This document shows, piece by piece, positions 34,819 through 40,400 of a DNA stretch of 43,023 nt. Under the pieces are notes generated by a model, which saw nothing but the letters and a program-made list of their open reading frames with translations, searched no databases and was not told the DNA's origin. Position 1 is the first letter of the stretch, and every line of letters starts with the position of its first letter. The stretch is taken from the IMG/VR virus record IMGVR_UViG_3300030098_005123, positions 1 through 43,023 of that record. One strand, 5' to 3'. The position numbers were made by a program, and so were the translations under genes. Source of the stretch: a virus.

Positions 34819-35709
34819 TTATTCCTCAGCAAGTTTCTGGAAATAACTTAAGGCATCATCCTCATCAGCATCTGAAGTAGCAGATGCTACAGTTGCTGCG
34901 ATCTGTTCTTCAGGTCTTGGAGGTAATTCCTCATTAACAACTTCCTCATCAAAGCGAGGACGCTGTGCTTGTTTCTGTCCAAGGACAGACTTAAGACGAC
35001 GTTCTAGATCTTCGTATGATTTGAAGTTAGACTGTGCTGTAAAGTCTGCAAGTGGGTACTCTTTTTTCCAGAGTGCTTCAAGTGCATCATCGTCATCAAG
35101 GAGAGGTGCAGCAGCATCAAACTCTGACTTGTCATAATTCCAGTAACCATCAACCTTACGTATCTTAAGTTTGAAGTTTGCACCTTGCCAGAAATCAAAA
35201 GGATTAATGGGTGTTTCATCTTCAAACTCTGGTTGCATAGCGGCTGTTAACTTATCAAAAATCTTCTTCCCAAACTTGAATAGGAAGACTCCTCCTTCAT
35301 TATGAGGATTGACGGGATCCTTCACAACATAGATGTTTGCATAGTAAGATAGCTTACGCTTCTGTCTACGAACAACATCCTTATCAGCATCATTACCACT
35401 GTTCCATAAGTCCCTATTGTATTCTGATACAGGATCCTTAGCACCAAGAGTGGTAAGAGAATTCTCAATGTACCAACCACCTGGTCCTTGGAATGCATGG
35501 GAGTATACCTTTGCCCAAGGTAGATCCTCTCCATCAGTTGCAGGAAGGAAACGAATAACAGCATAACCATTACCAGACTTATCCAGTTCTGGTTTCCAAA
35601 GTCGCTCATCAGCACCACCTTTGGTAGTGTTCGTCTTCTCGATCTCCTTAACTAGTTTGGAGGTCAGCGATCCAAGAGAAGACTGTTTCTTTAGGCTTGA
35701 AAAAGACAT
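34819..35709 (-). CDS. 32: single-stranded DNA-binding protein gp32
   Basis: 296 residues, like T4 gp32 (301). The basic N-terminus (SSLKKQSSLGSLTSKLVKEI) would mediate cooperativity. The core has GNGYAVIRFLPATDGEDLPW, GGWYIENSLTTLG, KLSYYANIYVVKDPVNPHNE and GGVFLFKFGKKIFDKL, matching T4 almost block for block. The acidic C-terminus (SDADEDDALSYFQKLAEE) is the protein-interaction tail. There is no Cys in the whole chain, so the T4 zinc site (in T4 His-64, Cys-77, Cys-87, Cys-90) is absent. It covers ssDNA in replication, recombination and repair. A perfect sigma70 promoter and a repeat-bearing leader lie upstream. Confidence 0.92.
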   Translation of the reverse strand: MSFSSLKKQSSLGSLTSKLVKEIEKTNTTKGGADERLWKPELDKSGNGYAVIRFLPATDGEDLPWAKVYSHAFQGPGGWYIENSLTTLGAKDPVSEYNRDLWNSGNDADKDVVRRQKRKLSYYANIYVVKDPVNPHNEGGVFLFKFGKKIFDKLTAAMQPEFEDETPINPFDFWQGANFKLKIRKVDGYWNYDKSEFDAAAPLLDDDDALEALWKKEYPLADFTAQSNFKSYEDLERRLKSVLGQKQAQRPRFDEEVVNEELPPRPEEQIAATVASATSDADEDDALSYFQKLAEE

Positions 35710-35740
35710 AGATTTGGCTTTTGTTTTTTAGATTTGGCTT
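35710..35740 (-). repeat. direct repeat AAGCCAAATCT x2 in the gp32 leader
   Basis: On the plus strand AGATTTGGCTT occurs at 35710-35720 and again at 35730-35740, exactly 20 nt apart, and the first copy abuts the gp32 start codon. There is no ordinary Shine-Dalgarno sequence here. T4 gp32 represses its own translation by binding its leader, so an operator role is plausible. Confidence 0.55.
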
Positions 35741-35754
35741 GTTTGTACCTGAAT

Positions 35755-35783
35755 ATTATATTATCAATAAGAACTATTGTCAA
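35755..35783 (-). promoter_or_regulatory. perfect sigma70 promoter for gp32
   Basis: Minus strand TTGACA (35783-35778), spacer of exactly 17 nt, TATAAT (35760-35755): both hexamers are at consensus. The -35 lies inside the last codons of the DUF1825 gene and the -10 just after its TGA. The leader to the gp32 ATG would be about 40 nt and would include the AAGCCAAATCT repeats. Confidence 0.8.
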
Positions 35784-36102
35784 CCTGCTGTTTCATAATC
35801 CCAATCATCTTCTCCATATTGGCAAAGACATTGGCCATATCAACATCCTTGGGCATCCCCATCATAACAGCAGACTCTTGAATGTTCTCCTTCATTTTTT
35901 TCGCTTGTGGATCATCTGATAAACTCATACGAGCATAGAGTATCCTTTGTTTCTCAAGAAGTTCCATAAGTAGGTCAATATGTTCTTCCTTTTGATCATT
36001 ATCCATTTGAGGAAAATTAAAGACACTACCATAGATCTCCTCTTGAAGATCTTGAATGTCTGCCATCTCCTTTCGGACAAGATCTGAATCGAAAAACGTC
36101 AA
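35764..36102 (-). CDS. DUF1825-family protein (cyanobacteria-related)
   Basis: 112 residues from a TTG. It begins TFFDSDLVRKEMADIQDLQE and has HIDLLMELLEKQRILYARMS, then LSDDPQAKKMKENIQESAVM and a Met-rich C-terminal helix. The opening FFDSDxVxxE, the central KQRILYxRxSLSDD and the overall helical layout match the DUF1825 family, whose cellular members are cyanobacterial. The function of the family is unknown. The TTG overlaps the preceding TGA (ATTGACG). It lies between gp32 and gp59 in a replication cluster. I first took it for gp33, but gp33 is the gene at 37065-37322. Confidence 0.72.
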   Translation of the reverse strand: MTFFDSDLVRKEMADIQDLQEEIYGSVFNFPQMDNDQKEEHIDLLMELLEKQRILYARMSLSDDPQAKKMKENIQESAVMMGMPKDVDMANVFANMEKMIGIMKQQVDNSSY

Positions 36103-36263
36103 TTTCTTTCAACCTCCTCTGTTGTTTCGGTTTCAGTTTCAGTTTGACTGTCTCGAATTTGTTCGAGAACATCAATAGCACCTAGAAGTTTAAGACGAGT
36201 CTCACTGACAGTAACCAGTTGCTCTTTTAAATTTTTAAGCACTTCATCATTAGTCATGGCCAT
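36099..36263 (-). CDS. small acidic protein, unknown
   Basis: 54 residues from the ATG at 36263, or 52 from the second ATG at 36257; stop TGA at 36099-36101. The sequence (NDEVLKNLKEQLVTVSETRL, KLLGAIDVLEQIRDSQTETE) is a single helical hairpin with a Thr/Glu-rich C-terminal tail. The gene overlaps the gp59 3' end by 14 nt and the DUF1825 TTG start by 3 bases, so it is embedded in the gp59-gp32 transcript. A short coiled-coil adaptor is possible. No family is recognised. Confidence 0.68.
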   Translation of the reverse strand: MAMTNDEVLKNLKEQLVTVSETRLKLLGAIDVLEQIRDSQTETETETTEEVERN

Positions 36264-36849
36264 GAATGACAACCTCTTTTAGAACTTTTTTGTAACGTGG
36301 TACATTAATATTTAGGAAGGGTGTGTACTTTTTAATCCGTCTACTGACGGTTTCCCACACAGGATCCTTCAACTTCTTATCGAAGTTCTTAACGTACCCA
36401 AGTATTCTATCACATATTACCAAAGTTTCCAAACTTGTAAACCCACCAAGATAACTTTTTAATATAGGAGGGTGTCCACTACTACAATCAAAGACATCAT
36501 CCATACTATGTTCATCAAACAATGCAGTAGCATCTTCTTTAAAAACATAAGACAGTGACTGAACTTTCTTCTGCCACTGTCTAAAATTACTATCTCCTTC
36601 CCTTATAATTTCTCCTATCCATAGTGTCTCTGGATCTTTACATGATACAAAGTTAGCTACGAAATAATCTTCTATCTCTTTATCTGGATGAGACCTAGAC
36701 ATCTTCTCAAAGAAGTATCTGTCCTTACGTTTATGAAATGCATTTAAGGTAGCACGAGACCGACCACAATACTTGTGATAATCATACTTATCCTTGGTGA
36801 AGTGTTGCTTCATTGCAAGATAAGTTTTATATGTTTCAAAAGGCATCAT
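36250..36849 (-). CDS. 59: DNA helicase loader gp59
   Basis: 199 residues (T4: 217). The opening FETYKTYLAMKQHFTKDKYD and KYCGRSRATLNAFHKRKDRY with FFEKMS match T4 gp59 (YKLYLMIKQHMNGKYDVIKY, KRRDKYFFQKLS). Further matches are WIGEIIREGDSNFRQWQKKV and the C-terminal GGFTSLETLVICDRILGYVK. gp59 binds gp32-covered forks and loads gp41 helicase. Its ATG overlaps the stop of the 53-aa gene (ATGATG). The gene order gp33, gp59, gp32 on this strand mirrors the T4 32-59-33 block. Confidence 0.85.
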   Translation of the reverse strand: MMPFETYKTYLAMKQHFTKDKYDYHKYCGRSRATLNAFHKRKDRYFFEKMSRSHPDKEIEDYFVANFVSCKDPETLWIGEIIREGDSNFRQWQKKVQSLSYVFKEDATALFDEHSMDDVFDCSSGHPPILKSYLGGFTSLETLVICDRILGYVKNFDKKLKDPVWETVSRRIKKYTPFLNINVPRYKKVLKEVVIHGHD

Positions 36850-37007
36850 CCCTCAAATGGTTTAATAATAATCCGATTGTTTTCATAGTCTGCTTTGAAC
36901 TCTAATTCAACATCATGCTCCCACATAAGTTCTTCATACAATGCATTGAGACGATCCATGTCCTCCCAAAGATTATTAATATGTTCTGGTAAGTGATCAT
37001 CTTCCAT
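36846..37007 (-). CDS. 53-aa acidic protein preceded by the shared leader element
   Basis: Read directly: ATG at 37007, TGA at 36846-36848. The protein (EDDHLPEHINNLWEDMDRLN, ALYEELMWEHDVELEF, ending NNRIIIKPFEG) is acidic with a helical first half and a short beta C-terminus. It overlaps gp59 by 4 nt (ATGA). No Shine-Dalgarno sequence; the two-block element B ends 3 nt before its ATG. It would be the first gene of the gp59-DUF1825-gp32 transcript. A longer frame on this strand (36902-37084) is a shadow. Function unknown. Confidence 0.68.
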   Translation of the reverse strand: MEDDHLPEHINNLWEDMDRLNALYEELMWEHDVELEFKADYENNRIIIKPFEG

Positions 37008-37010
37008 GTG

Positions 37011-37049
37011 AAAAAAGTAATAGAGGGAAAATTTGGCAGAATTTTTTTT
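37011..37049 (-). promoter_or_regulatory. two-block leader element, copy B (possible middle promoter)
   Basis: AAAAAAAATTCTG, 13-nt spacer, CTATTACTTTTTT on the minus strand, identical in both blocks and spacing to copy A at 17773-17811. It fills the 57-nt gap between gp33 and the 53-aa gene and could drive the 53-aa, gp59, 54-aa and DUF1825 genes. Confidence 0.5.
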
Positions 37050-37064
37050 AGAGATTTTATCAAA

Positions 37065-37322
37065 CTAGATTGGCAATTTCGCACGGGATGTACGTTTCAA
37101 AAAGTTTAATTCCTGTGCTGTGTACTTTAGTTTTTCTTTTAAAGGCTTTGATAATAATTTAGGTACAGACTCAAGTTCAATTGTGTTCTCATCACAATAA
37201 ACTATGATTGCTTCGATGTAATTAAGTGAATCATTTTCTTGCACTAACTTTTCTATATCCTGTGCAAATTTGGATGGACAAAGAAATTTCTTCTCCAACA
37301 CTTCGTTTAGTTCTTTATCCAT
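37065..37322 (-). CDS. 33: late-transcription coactivator gp33
   Basis: 85 residues from ATG at 37322 (ATG at 37328 adds two; the frame is open to 37352). FAQDIEKLVQENDSLNYIEA with IIVYCDENTIELESVPKLLS and KPLKEKLKYTAQELNFL lines up with T4 gp33 (IIEKMVEEFGMSYLEATTAF, LEENSIPETQFAKFI). gp33 bridges the polymerase beta-flap and the sliding clamp so that clamp-activated late transcription can occur. The gene lies in the T4 position next to gp59 and overlaps the exonuclease stop by 8 nt. The C-terminus LNFLKRTSRAKLPI differs from the T4 clamp-binding tail. Confidence 0.78.
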   Translation of the reverse strand: MDKELNEVLEKKFLCPSKFAQDIEKLVQENDSLNYIEAIIVYCDENTIELESVPKLLSKPLKEKLKYTAQELNFLKRTSRAKLPI

Positions 37323-37998
37323 TACCATGAGATTTGAGATTAGAGGTGACAAATTTCTTTATATACTTAACTAGTAGCTTAATATACTCGTCTTTGTTGC
37401 GTTTGTCAAATACTTTTACGTCACCGCCTGGTGTTACCATCAATGTAATTAACTTCTTAACAGATATACCAGTCAACTCATAGTACATACATGCGTATGC
37501 AGTTTCCTGAACGAAATAATTTTCCAACCATTTCTCTGGTTTAATCTTCTCAGACGTTTTAAAGTCTATGATTGCTAGTTCACCTTCATACTCAGCGATG
37601 CAATCAACACGACCAGCAATGCCAAGATACTCTGAGTAGAGTGTCCTTTCTATGGCATGTATGTTATCAATCTTATCAAGGAGAGGTTTAGCATGGTGAA
37701 ACATAAACTGTGTAGCAGGAAGAAAGTTATTCCAGTCCAGTTCTTTATTCTCCAGATATCCTTGAGCTGCCTCATGAAAATCTGTACCACGTGTGGTTGC
37801 TTTCTTGGTGATGCGATTTGCTTCTTCCTCACCCACACGCTTACGCCATTCAGCAAAGATGTGTCTATTATAGAAAGATGTAACCGAAGTTATAGAAGGA
37901 ACCCACTCACCATTGGGGACTTGGTATAGTCTACAACCAGGTGTTTCTTTCTTTTCAAGTTCAATGTCACCGAGATAATTATGATGAATAAAATTCAT
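37315..37998 (-). CDS. PD-(D/E)XK exonuclease (Cas4/RecB/MGME1-like)
   Basis: 227 residues. RecB-family motifs appear in order: GTDFHE (His-75), the Glu of AIERTLYSEYLGI near 117, GRVDCIAEYEGELAI (Asp-132), IIDFKTS (Asp-145, Lys-147) and QETAYACMYYELTG (Gln-164, Tyr-168). This full set indicates an active single-strand-type exonuclease. Homologues are common in cyanophages and are thought to act in DNA degradation, recombination or repair. Starts with an ATGA-type overlap on the PhoH stop and overlaps gp33 at its end. Confidence 0.82.
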   Translation of the reverse strand: MNFIHHNYLGDIELEKKETPGCRLYQVPNGEWVPSITSVTSFYNRHIFAEWRKRVGEEEANRITKKATTRGTDFHEAAQGYLENKELDWNNFLPATQFMFHHAKPLLDKIDNIHAIERTLYSEYLGIAGRVDCIAEYEGELAIIDFKTSEKIKPEKWLENYFVQETAYACMYYELTGISVKKLITLMVTPGGDVKVFDKRNKDEYIKLLVKYIKKFVTSNLKSHGNG

Positions 37999-38750
37999 AA
38001 CATACCAAGAGAATGCTTTGCTAAGATGTACTCTTTAACCAACCCTGAACGAACGATATCATTGATATCAAATTCAATAGCAGCAAATGATTCCATCATA
38101 GAAATTACTTTCATAAAGTCACCAAGTCCTGCACGTTCATGATTGTTACGAAGATCAGTTTGAACTCCGTCACCACAGAAAATAATCCTAGAATTATCTC
38201 CTACTCTAGTAATTATACTATCTAACTCGTGAAAGTTCAAGTTCTGACACTCATCCACAATGACAATAGAATTATCTAATGTAGTTCCACGTATGAATGA
38301 AGTGCTCCAAAAGGTAACAGTTTCTTGAGTCTTAAGTTTACCATACAACATCTCAAAGTCTGTATCAGATGGCATCTGAAACATATACTTGACCATCTTC
38401 TTGTATGGAACCTGAAAGAGATAAGATTTATCCTCATGATCTCCTGGTAGGAAACCAATTTCACGTGTGGATACAAGAGAACGAACGATGTAAATCTTTT
38501 CGTATGGTGTATCTAAATCAAGAACTTCTTTGAGTGCTTTGTACAATGCAATGAATGTTTTACCTGTGCCAGCACATCCATAGGCAAACAAATGTTTACC
38601 TGCGTCATACTCTTCAAAGAATTTCTCTTGATTGCTAGTAAGAGGATCAATGTCTACAAGTAGATCTGCATTGATAGGTTTCTTACGTCTCATTTGTTTA
38701 GCCGTAAGTCCTACTCCAATGGGATCGTCAGTCTTTTTCTTTCTTGGCAT
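37995..38750 (-). CDS. phoH: PhoH-like P-loop ATPase
   Basis: 251 residues. Walker A GCAGTGKT at 58-65, Walker B IVIVDECQ at 162-169, with SREIGFLPG-like STREIGFLPGD at 94-104 and CGDGVQTDL at 192-200, the standard PhoH ATPase set. The N-terminus is basic (PRKKKTDDP). PhoH is frequent in marine phages; the bacterial family has been linked to phosphate starvation and RNA metabolism, but the phage role is unsettled. It follows the 83-aa gene after 5 nt and overlaps the exonuclease by 4 nt. I see no Pho box. Confidence 0.88.
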   Translation of the reverse strand: MPRKKKTDDPIGVGLTAKQMRRKKPINADLLVDIDPLTSNQEKFFEEYDAGKHLFAYGCAGTGKTFIALYKALKEVLDLDTPYEKIYIVRSLVSTREIGFLPGDHEDKSYLFQVPYKKMVKYMFQMPSDTDFEMLYGKLKTQETVTFWSTSFIRGTTLDNSIVIVDECQNLNFHELDSIITRVGDNSRIIFCGDGVQTDLRNNHERAGLGDFMKVISMMESFAAIEFDINDIVRSGLVKEYILAKHSLGML

Positions 38751-38755
38751 AAATG

Positions 38756-39007
38756 TTAGGTAATCTTTTTGACTTTAGAACCAGGTGCTCTAGAAGCTCT
38801 GTCTAGAACTTCATTCCACCCAGGATTGCGAGCGACAAGTTTATTCTGCCACTCACCTACTTCACCCACTCCAGGCATAGTAGATGGATCAGAATAGTCT
38901 CTCAACCAATCTGGATTATCAGTACGCCACTGATCCCAATCGTGAATACTCATCTTCACTTCTTTCTGCTCACCAGTCTTTGTGTTGACTACAGGATAGG
39001 TTGCCAT
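38756..39007 (-). CDS. conserved-looking small protein, unknown
   Basis: 83 residues from the ATG at 39007; the frame is open further upstream, but that part lies inside thyX. The sequence (ATYPVVNTKTGEQKEVKMSI, HDWDQWRTDNPDWLRDYSD, VGEVGEWQNKLVARNPGWNE) is rich in Trp and ends with a basic RAPGSKVKKIT. The Gly-Glu-Val-Gly-Glu-Trp and PGWNEVLDRxSxAPGS blocks look strongly conserved in type for marine T4-like phages. I recall no function and see no zinc ribbon. The octamer TCTAAATA lies 20 nt upstream. Confidence 0.72.
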   Translation of the reverse strand: MATYPVVNTKTGEQKEVKMSIHDWDQWRTDNPDWLRDYSDPSTMPGVGEVGEWQNKLVARNPGWNEVLDRASRAPGSKVKKIT

Positions 39008-39026
39008 AAAACTTAATAATGTGCTG

Positions 39027-39665
39027 TTATTTAGACCAAGCAAGGGCTTCTGCCACCACTGGGAATTGTTCGGAGAATATTCTCTTACATTCATTAGCAA
39101 TATCCATGTGTTCTTTCTGTGTACCATGACCAGAACGTAAGTTGATATAGTGTATCCATGAACGGCATGAACCAGTCATGTATATCTTAGTGGGAGTAGC
39201 AAGAGGTAATACAAATCTTGCACACTCCTTAGCAATACCTGCATCTAACATGTCTTTATACAAACGCATCCCATCTACAAAATGTTTTTGCATCTTACTA
39301 TTAAAATCCTGAACAACAAGAGGATCTACATCATCAATACTGTTCTGTCTATTCTTATCATCCTGTCTACGTAGCTCTGGCAAAGGTATCTCTTTACCTA
39401 ACATACTGCTATCAGCATACCTTTGAGAGAACTCTTGATAGGTGAATGATCTATGTCTTAATATCTGTGCTGCTAATCCTCTGGTAGTGTTGATCTCCAG
39501 AGTCATGTATGCCTGTTCAAAGACCGACCAATGACCGTGCTTGATGCAATAACTTAGCAAACCACTGACGTTTGGATTGTCTTGATTCTTTGGGTTGCTC
39601 ACCCTCGCTACGTACCCCATTGTTTTTTCCGCCTCTGGAGTTACTGTCACCAACTTCACGTTCAT
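39027..39665 (-). CDS. thyX: flavin-dependent thymidylate synthase ThyX
   Basis: 212 residues from ATG at 39665 (MNVKLVTVTPEAEKTMGYVA); an upstream in-frame ATG at 39710 would add 15 residues unlike the family. The ThyX motif RHRSFTYQEFSQR at 70-82 is complete, and the substrate-binding SCRSWIHYINLRSG segment is present. The enzyme makes dTMP from dUMP with methylenetetrahydrofolate and FADH2, supplying phage DNA synthesis. It is common in cyanophages. Its 5' end is overlapped by the 91-aa small gene in another frame. Confidence 0.9.
   Translation of the reverse strand: MNVKLVTVTPEAEKTMGYVARVSNPKNQDNPNVSGLLSYCIKHGHWSVFEQAYMTLEINTTRGLAAQILRHRSFTYQEFSQRYADSSMLGKEIPLPELRRQDDKNRQNSIDDVDPLVVQDFNSKMQKHFVDGMRLYKDMLDAGIAKECARFVLPLATPTKIYMTGSCRSWIHYINLRSGHGTQKEHMDIANECKRIFSEQFPVVAEALAWSK
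39028..39035 (-). promoter_or_regulatory. late-promoter-like octamer TCTAAATA
   Basis: Minus-strand TCTAAATA overlapping the last codons of thyX and 20 nt before the 83-aa gene at 39007. It is the same variant as before gp26 and gp4, which raises its credibility slightly. Confidence 0.4.
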
Positions 39666-39792
39666 GTTGTTTCTTTTCAAGTTTGAGTCGTTTTTTAAAG
39701 TTCTTAGCAAAGTTTATTTCTTCCTTAGAATATAACTCAGGATGTTTCTTTGCCCTCTTTAGTATTAGTTTGGCTGCCTTCTTGTCTTTCAT
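39517..39792 (-). CDS. small basic protein overlapping thyX
   Basis: 91 residues. The first 45 (KDKKAAKLILKRAKKHPELY, SKEEINFAKNFKKRLKLEKK) are a very basic helical segment of a recognisably cyanophage type. The rest (GDSNSRGGKNNGVRSEGEQP and a Ser/Arg/Gln tail) is read out of frame through the first 149 nt of thyX. The tail looks random, so the ancestral stop may have been lost and the C-terminus extended. It overlaps the upstream gene by 56 nt. A nucleic-acid-binding role is possible from charge alone. Confidence 0.62.
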   Translation of the reverse strand: MKDKKAAKLILKRAKKHPELYSKEEINFAKNFKKRLKLEKKQHEREVGDSNSRGGKNNGVRSEGEQPKESRQSKRQWFAKLLHQARSLVGL

Positions 39793-39961
39793 ACTTACCG
39801 TAGTACGCTTTAAAATAGGAGACTATTCCGCTTGTGTTCACGTGCTTACTACACCAATCATCAGCACACTCATAGATTGCTTTGTTAGTATGAGTGTCTC
39901 CAAACTCTTTCATCAATATAGACAATGCATACTGTCTAGTCTGGGTAACCATCGTCGTCAT
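39737..39961 (-). CDS. small protein, unknown
   Basis: 74 residues from ATG at 39961 or 71 from ATG at 39952; the longer open frame back to 40030 lies inside the upstream gene. The conserved-looking part is TRQYALSILMKEFGDTHTNK with AIYECADDWCSKHVNTSGIV and SYFKAYYGKYER, helical with two Cys. The last 16 residues (QEGSQTNTKEGKETS) run into the next gene's frame and are low-complexity. It overlaps the 57-aa gene by 26 nt. No family is recognised. Confidence 0.62.
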   Translation of the reverse strand: MTTMVTQTRQYALSILMKEFGDTHTNKAIYECADDWCSKHVNTSGIVSYFKAYYGKYERQEGSQTNTKEGKETS

Positions 39962-40109
39962 TGAAGACTTCTTCATAATCATTAGGAGGTGCAGAAAATG
40001 CAGGTAAATCTGATGTATAAGCATCAACATCAGAATAAACCTCAGACTCTAAGGAATCAACCAAGAGTTTGAGGTTCTTAACAATCAACTTTAATCTCTC
40101 TTTGTCCAT
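39936..40109 (-). CDS. 57-aa acidic protein, first gene of the thyX-phoH transcript
   Basis: ATG at 40109 (an upstream ATG at 40160 lies in the noncoding block). The protein is DKERLKLIVKNLKLLVDSLE, SEVYSDVDAYT and an acidic end FNDDDGYPD: a leading amphipathic helix and a disordered acidic tail. A perfect TATAAATA ends only 4 nt before the ATG. It appears to head the minus-strand run through the small genes, thyX and phoH. Function unknown. Confidence 0.68.
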   Translation of the reverse strand: MDKERLKLIVKNLKLLVDSLESEVYSDVDAYTSDLPAFSAPPNDYEEVFNDDDGYPD

Positions 40110-40113
40110 AAGG

Positions 40114-40121
40114 TATTTATA
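40114..40121 (-). promoter_or_regulatory. T4-type late promoter TATAAATA abutting a start codon
   Basis: Exact TATAAATA on the minus strand, followed by CCTT and the ATG at 40109. Late transcripts normally start about 6 nt after the octamer, so this promoter would give a nearly leaderless message for the 57-aa gene, unless that gene is mainly read from upstream. Confidence 0.6.
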
Positions 40122-40173
40122 AAAGAGGGGGTGGGAGGTTGGATTAATGTGTACCAACAAGTAAGGGGCATTG

Positions 40174-40283
40174 CTACATTTGTAGATTTTTACCTCACTG
40201 TCCGAGACCCGACTGGTAAGTCGATTCTATCTTACGATAGCAGCACCACCTGTGTCCCGTCACCTTAACTAGCCTTATGCCAG
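40174..40283 (-). ncRNA. candidate structured RNA in the 290-nt gap
   Basis: The gap 40110-40400 has no plausible gene. On the minus strand it can fold several hairpins: CTGGC-ATAAG-GCTAG (40283-40269), CTATC-GTAA-GATAG (40240-40227, GNRA loop), CGACT-TACC-AGTCG (40223-40210) and CTAC-AAAT-GTAG (40185-40174). The pair GGGAC/GTCTC can enclose the middle two. The first helix and the enclosing helix each use one G.U pair, which fits only the minus-strand RNA. Composition is less AT-rich than flanking DNA. No tRNA or tmRNA pattern fits. The RNA is predicted by eye only. Confidence 0.35.
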
Positions 40284-40343
40284 CAAGTTTGATTCAGTCA
40301 CTCCCATGTCAGGTTCGTCAACCCAACAAATAAATTATGTCAT

Positions 40344-40372
40344 AAAAAAAGGAGGGTGTCAAGCCCTCCTTT
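40344..40372 (-). terminator. rho-independent terminator, minus strand
   Basis: Perfect 9-bp stem AAAGGAGGG / CCCTCCTTT (40348-40356 with 40364-40372) and 7-nt loop, followed on the minus strand by a run of T (plus-strand A at 40344-40350). It ends the transcript of the 46-aa gene 28 nt upstream. Some plus-strand activity is possible but the T tract is weaker there. Confidence 0.75.
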
Positions 40373-40400
40373 ATATATCTGTAAGTCAGTACAGAAAAGA

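Noticed and set aside
35764-36102. This gene as gp33
   Set aside because: Its length and place near gp32 suggested it, but the gene at 37065-37322 aligns with T4 gp33 and has the T4 position after gp59; this one fits DUF1825.
37995-38750. Pho box upstream of phoH
   Set aside because: The gap to the previous gene is 5 nt and I see no tandem PhoB-type repeat in the preceding coding sequence.
39572-39964. 130-aa open frame on the plus strand
   Set aside because: Antisense to three coupled small genes and the thyX start; no promoter or ribosome site.
40140-40340. tRNA or tmRNA in the noncoding block
   Set aside because: A T-arm-like GGTTCG occurs, but no acceptor stem or anticodon arm can be drawn, and no tag-like open frame fits a cyanobacterial tmRNA.
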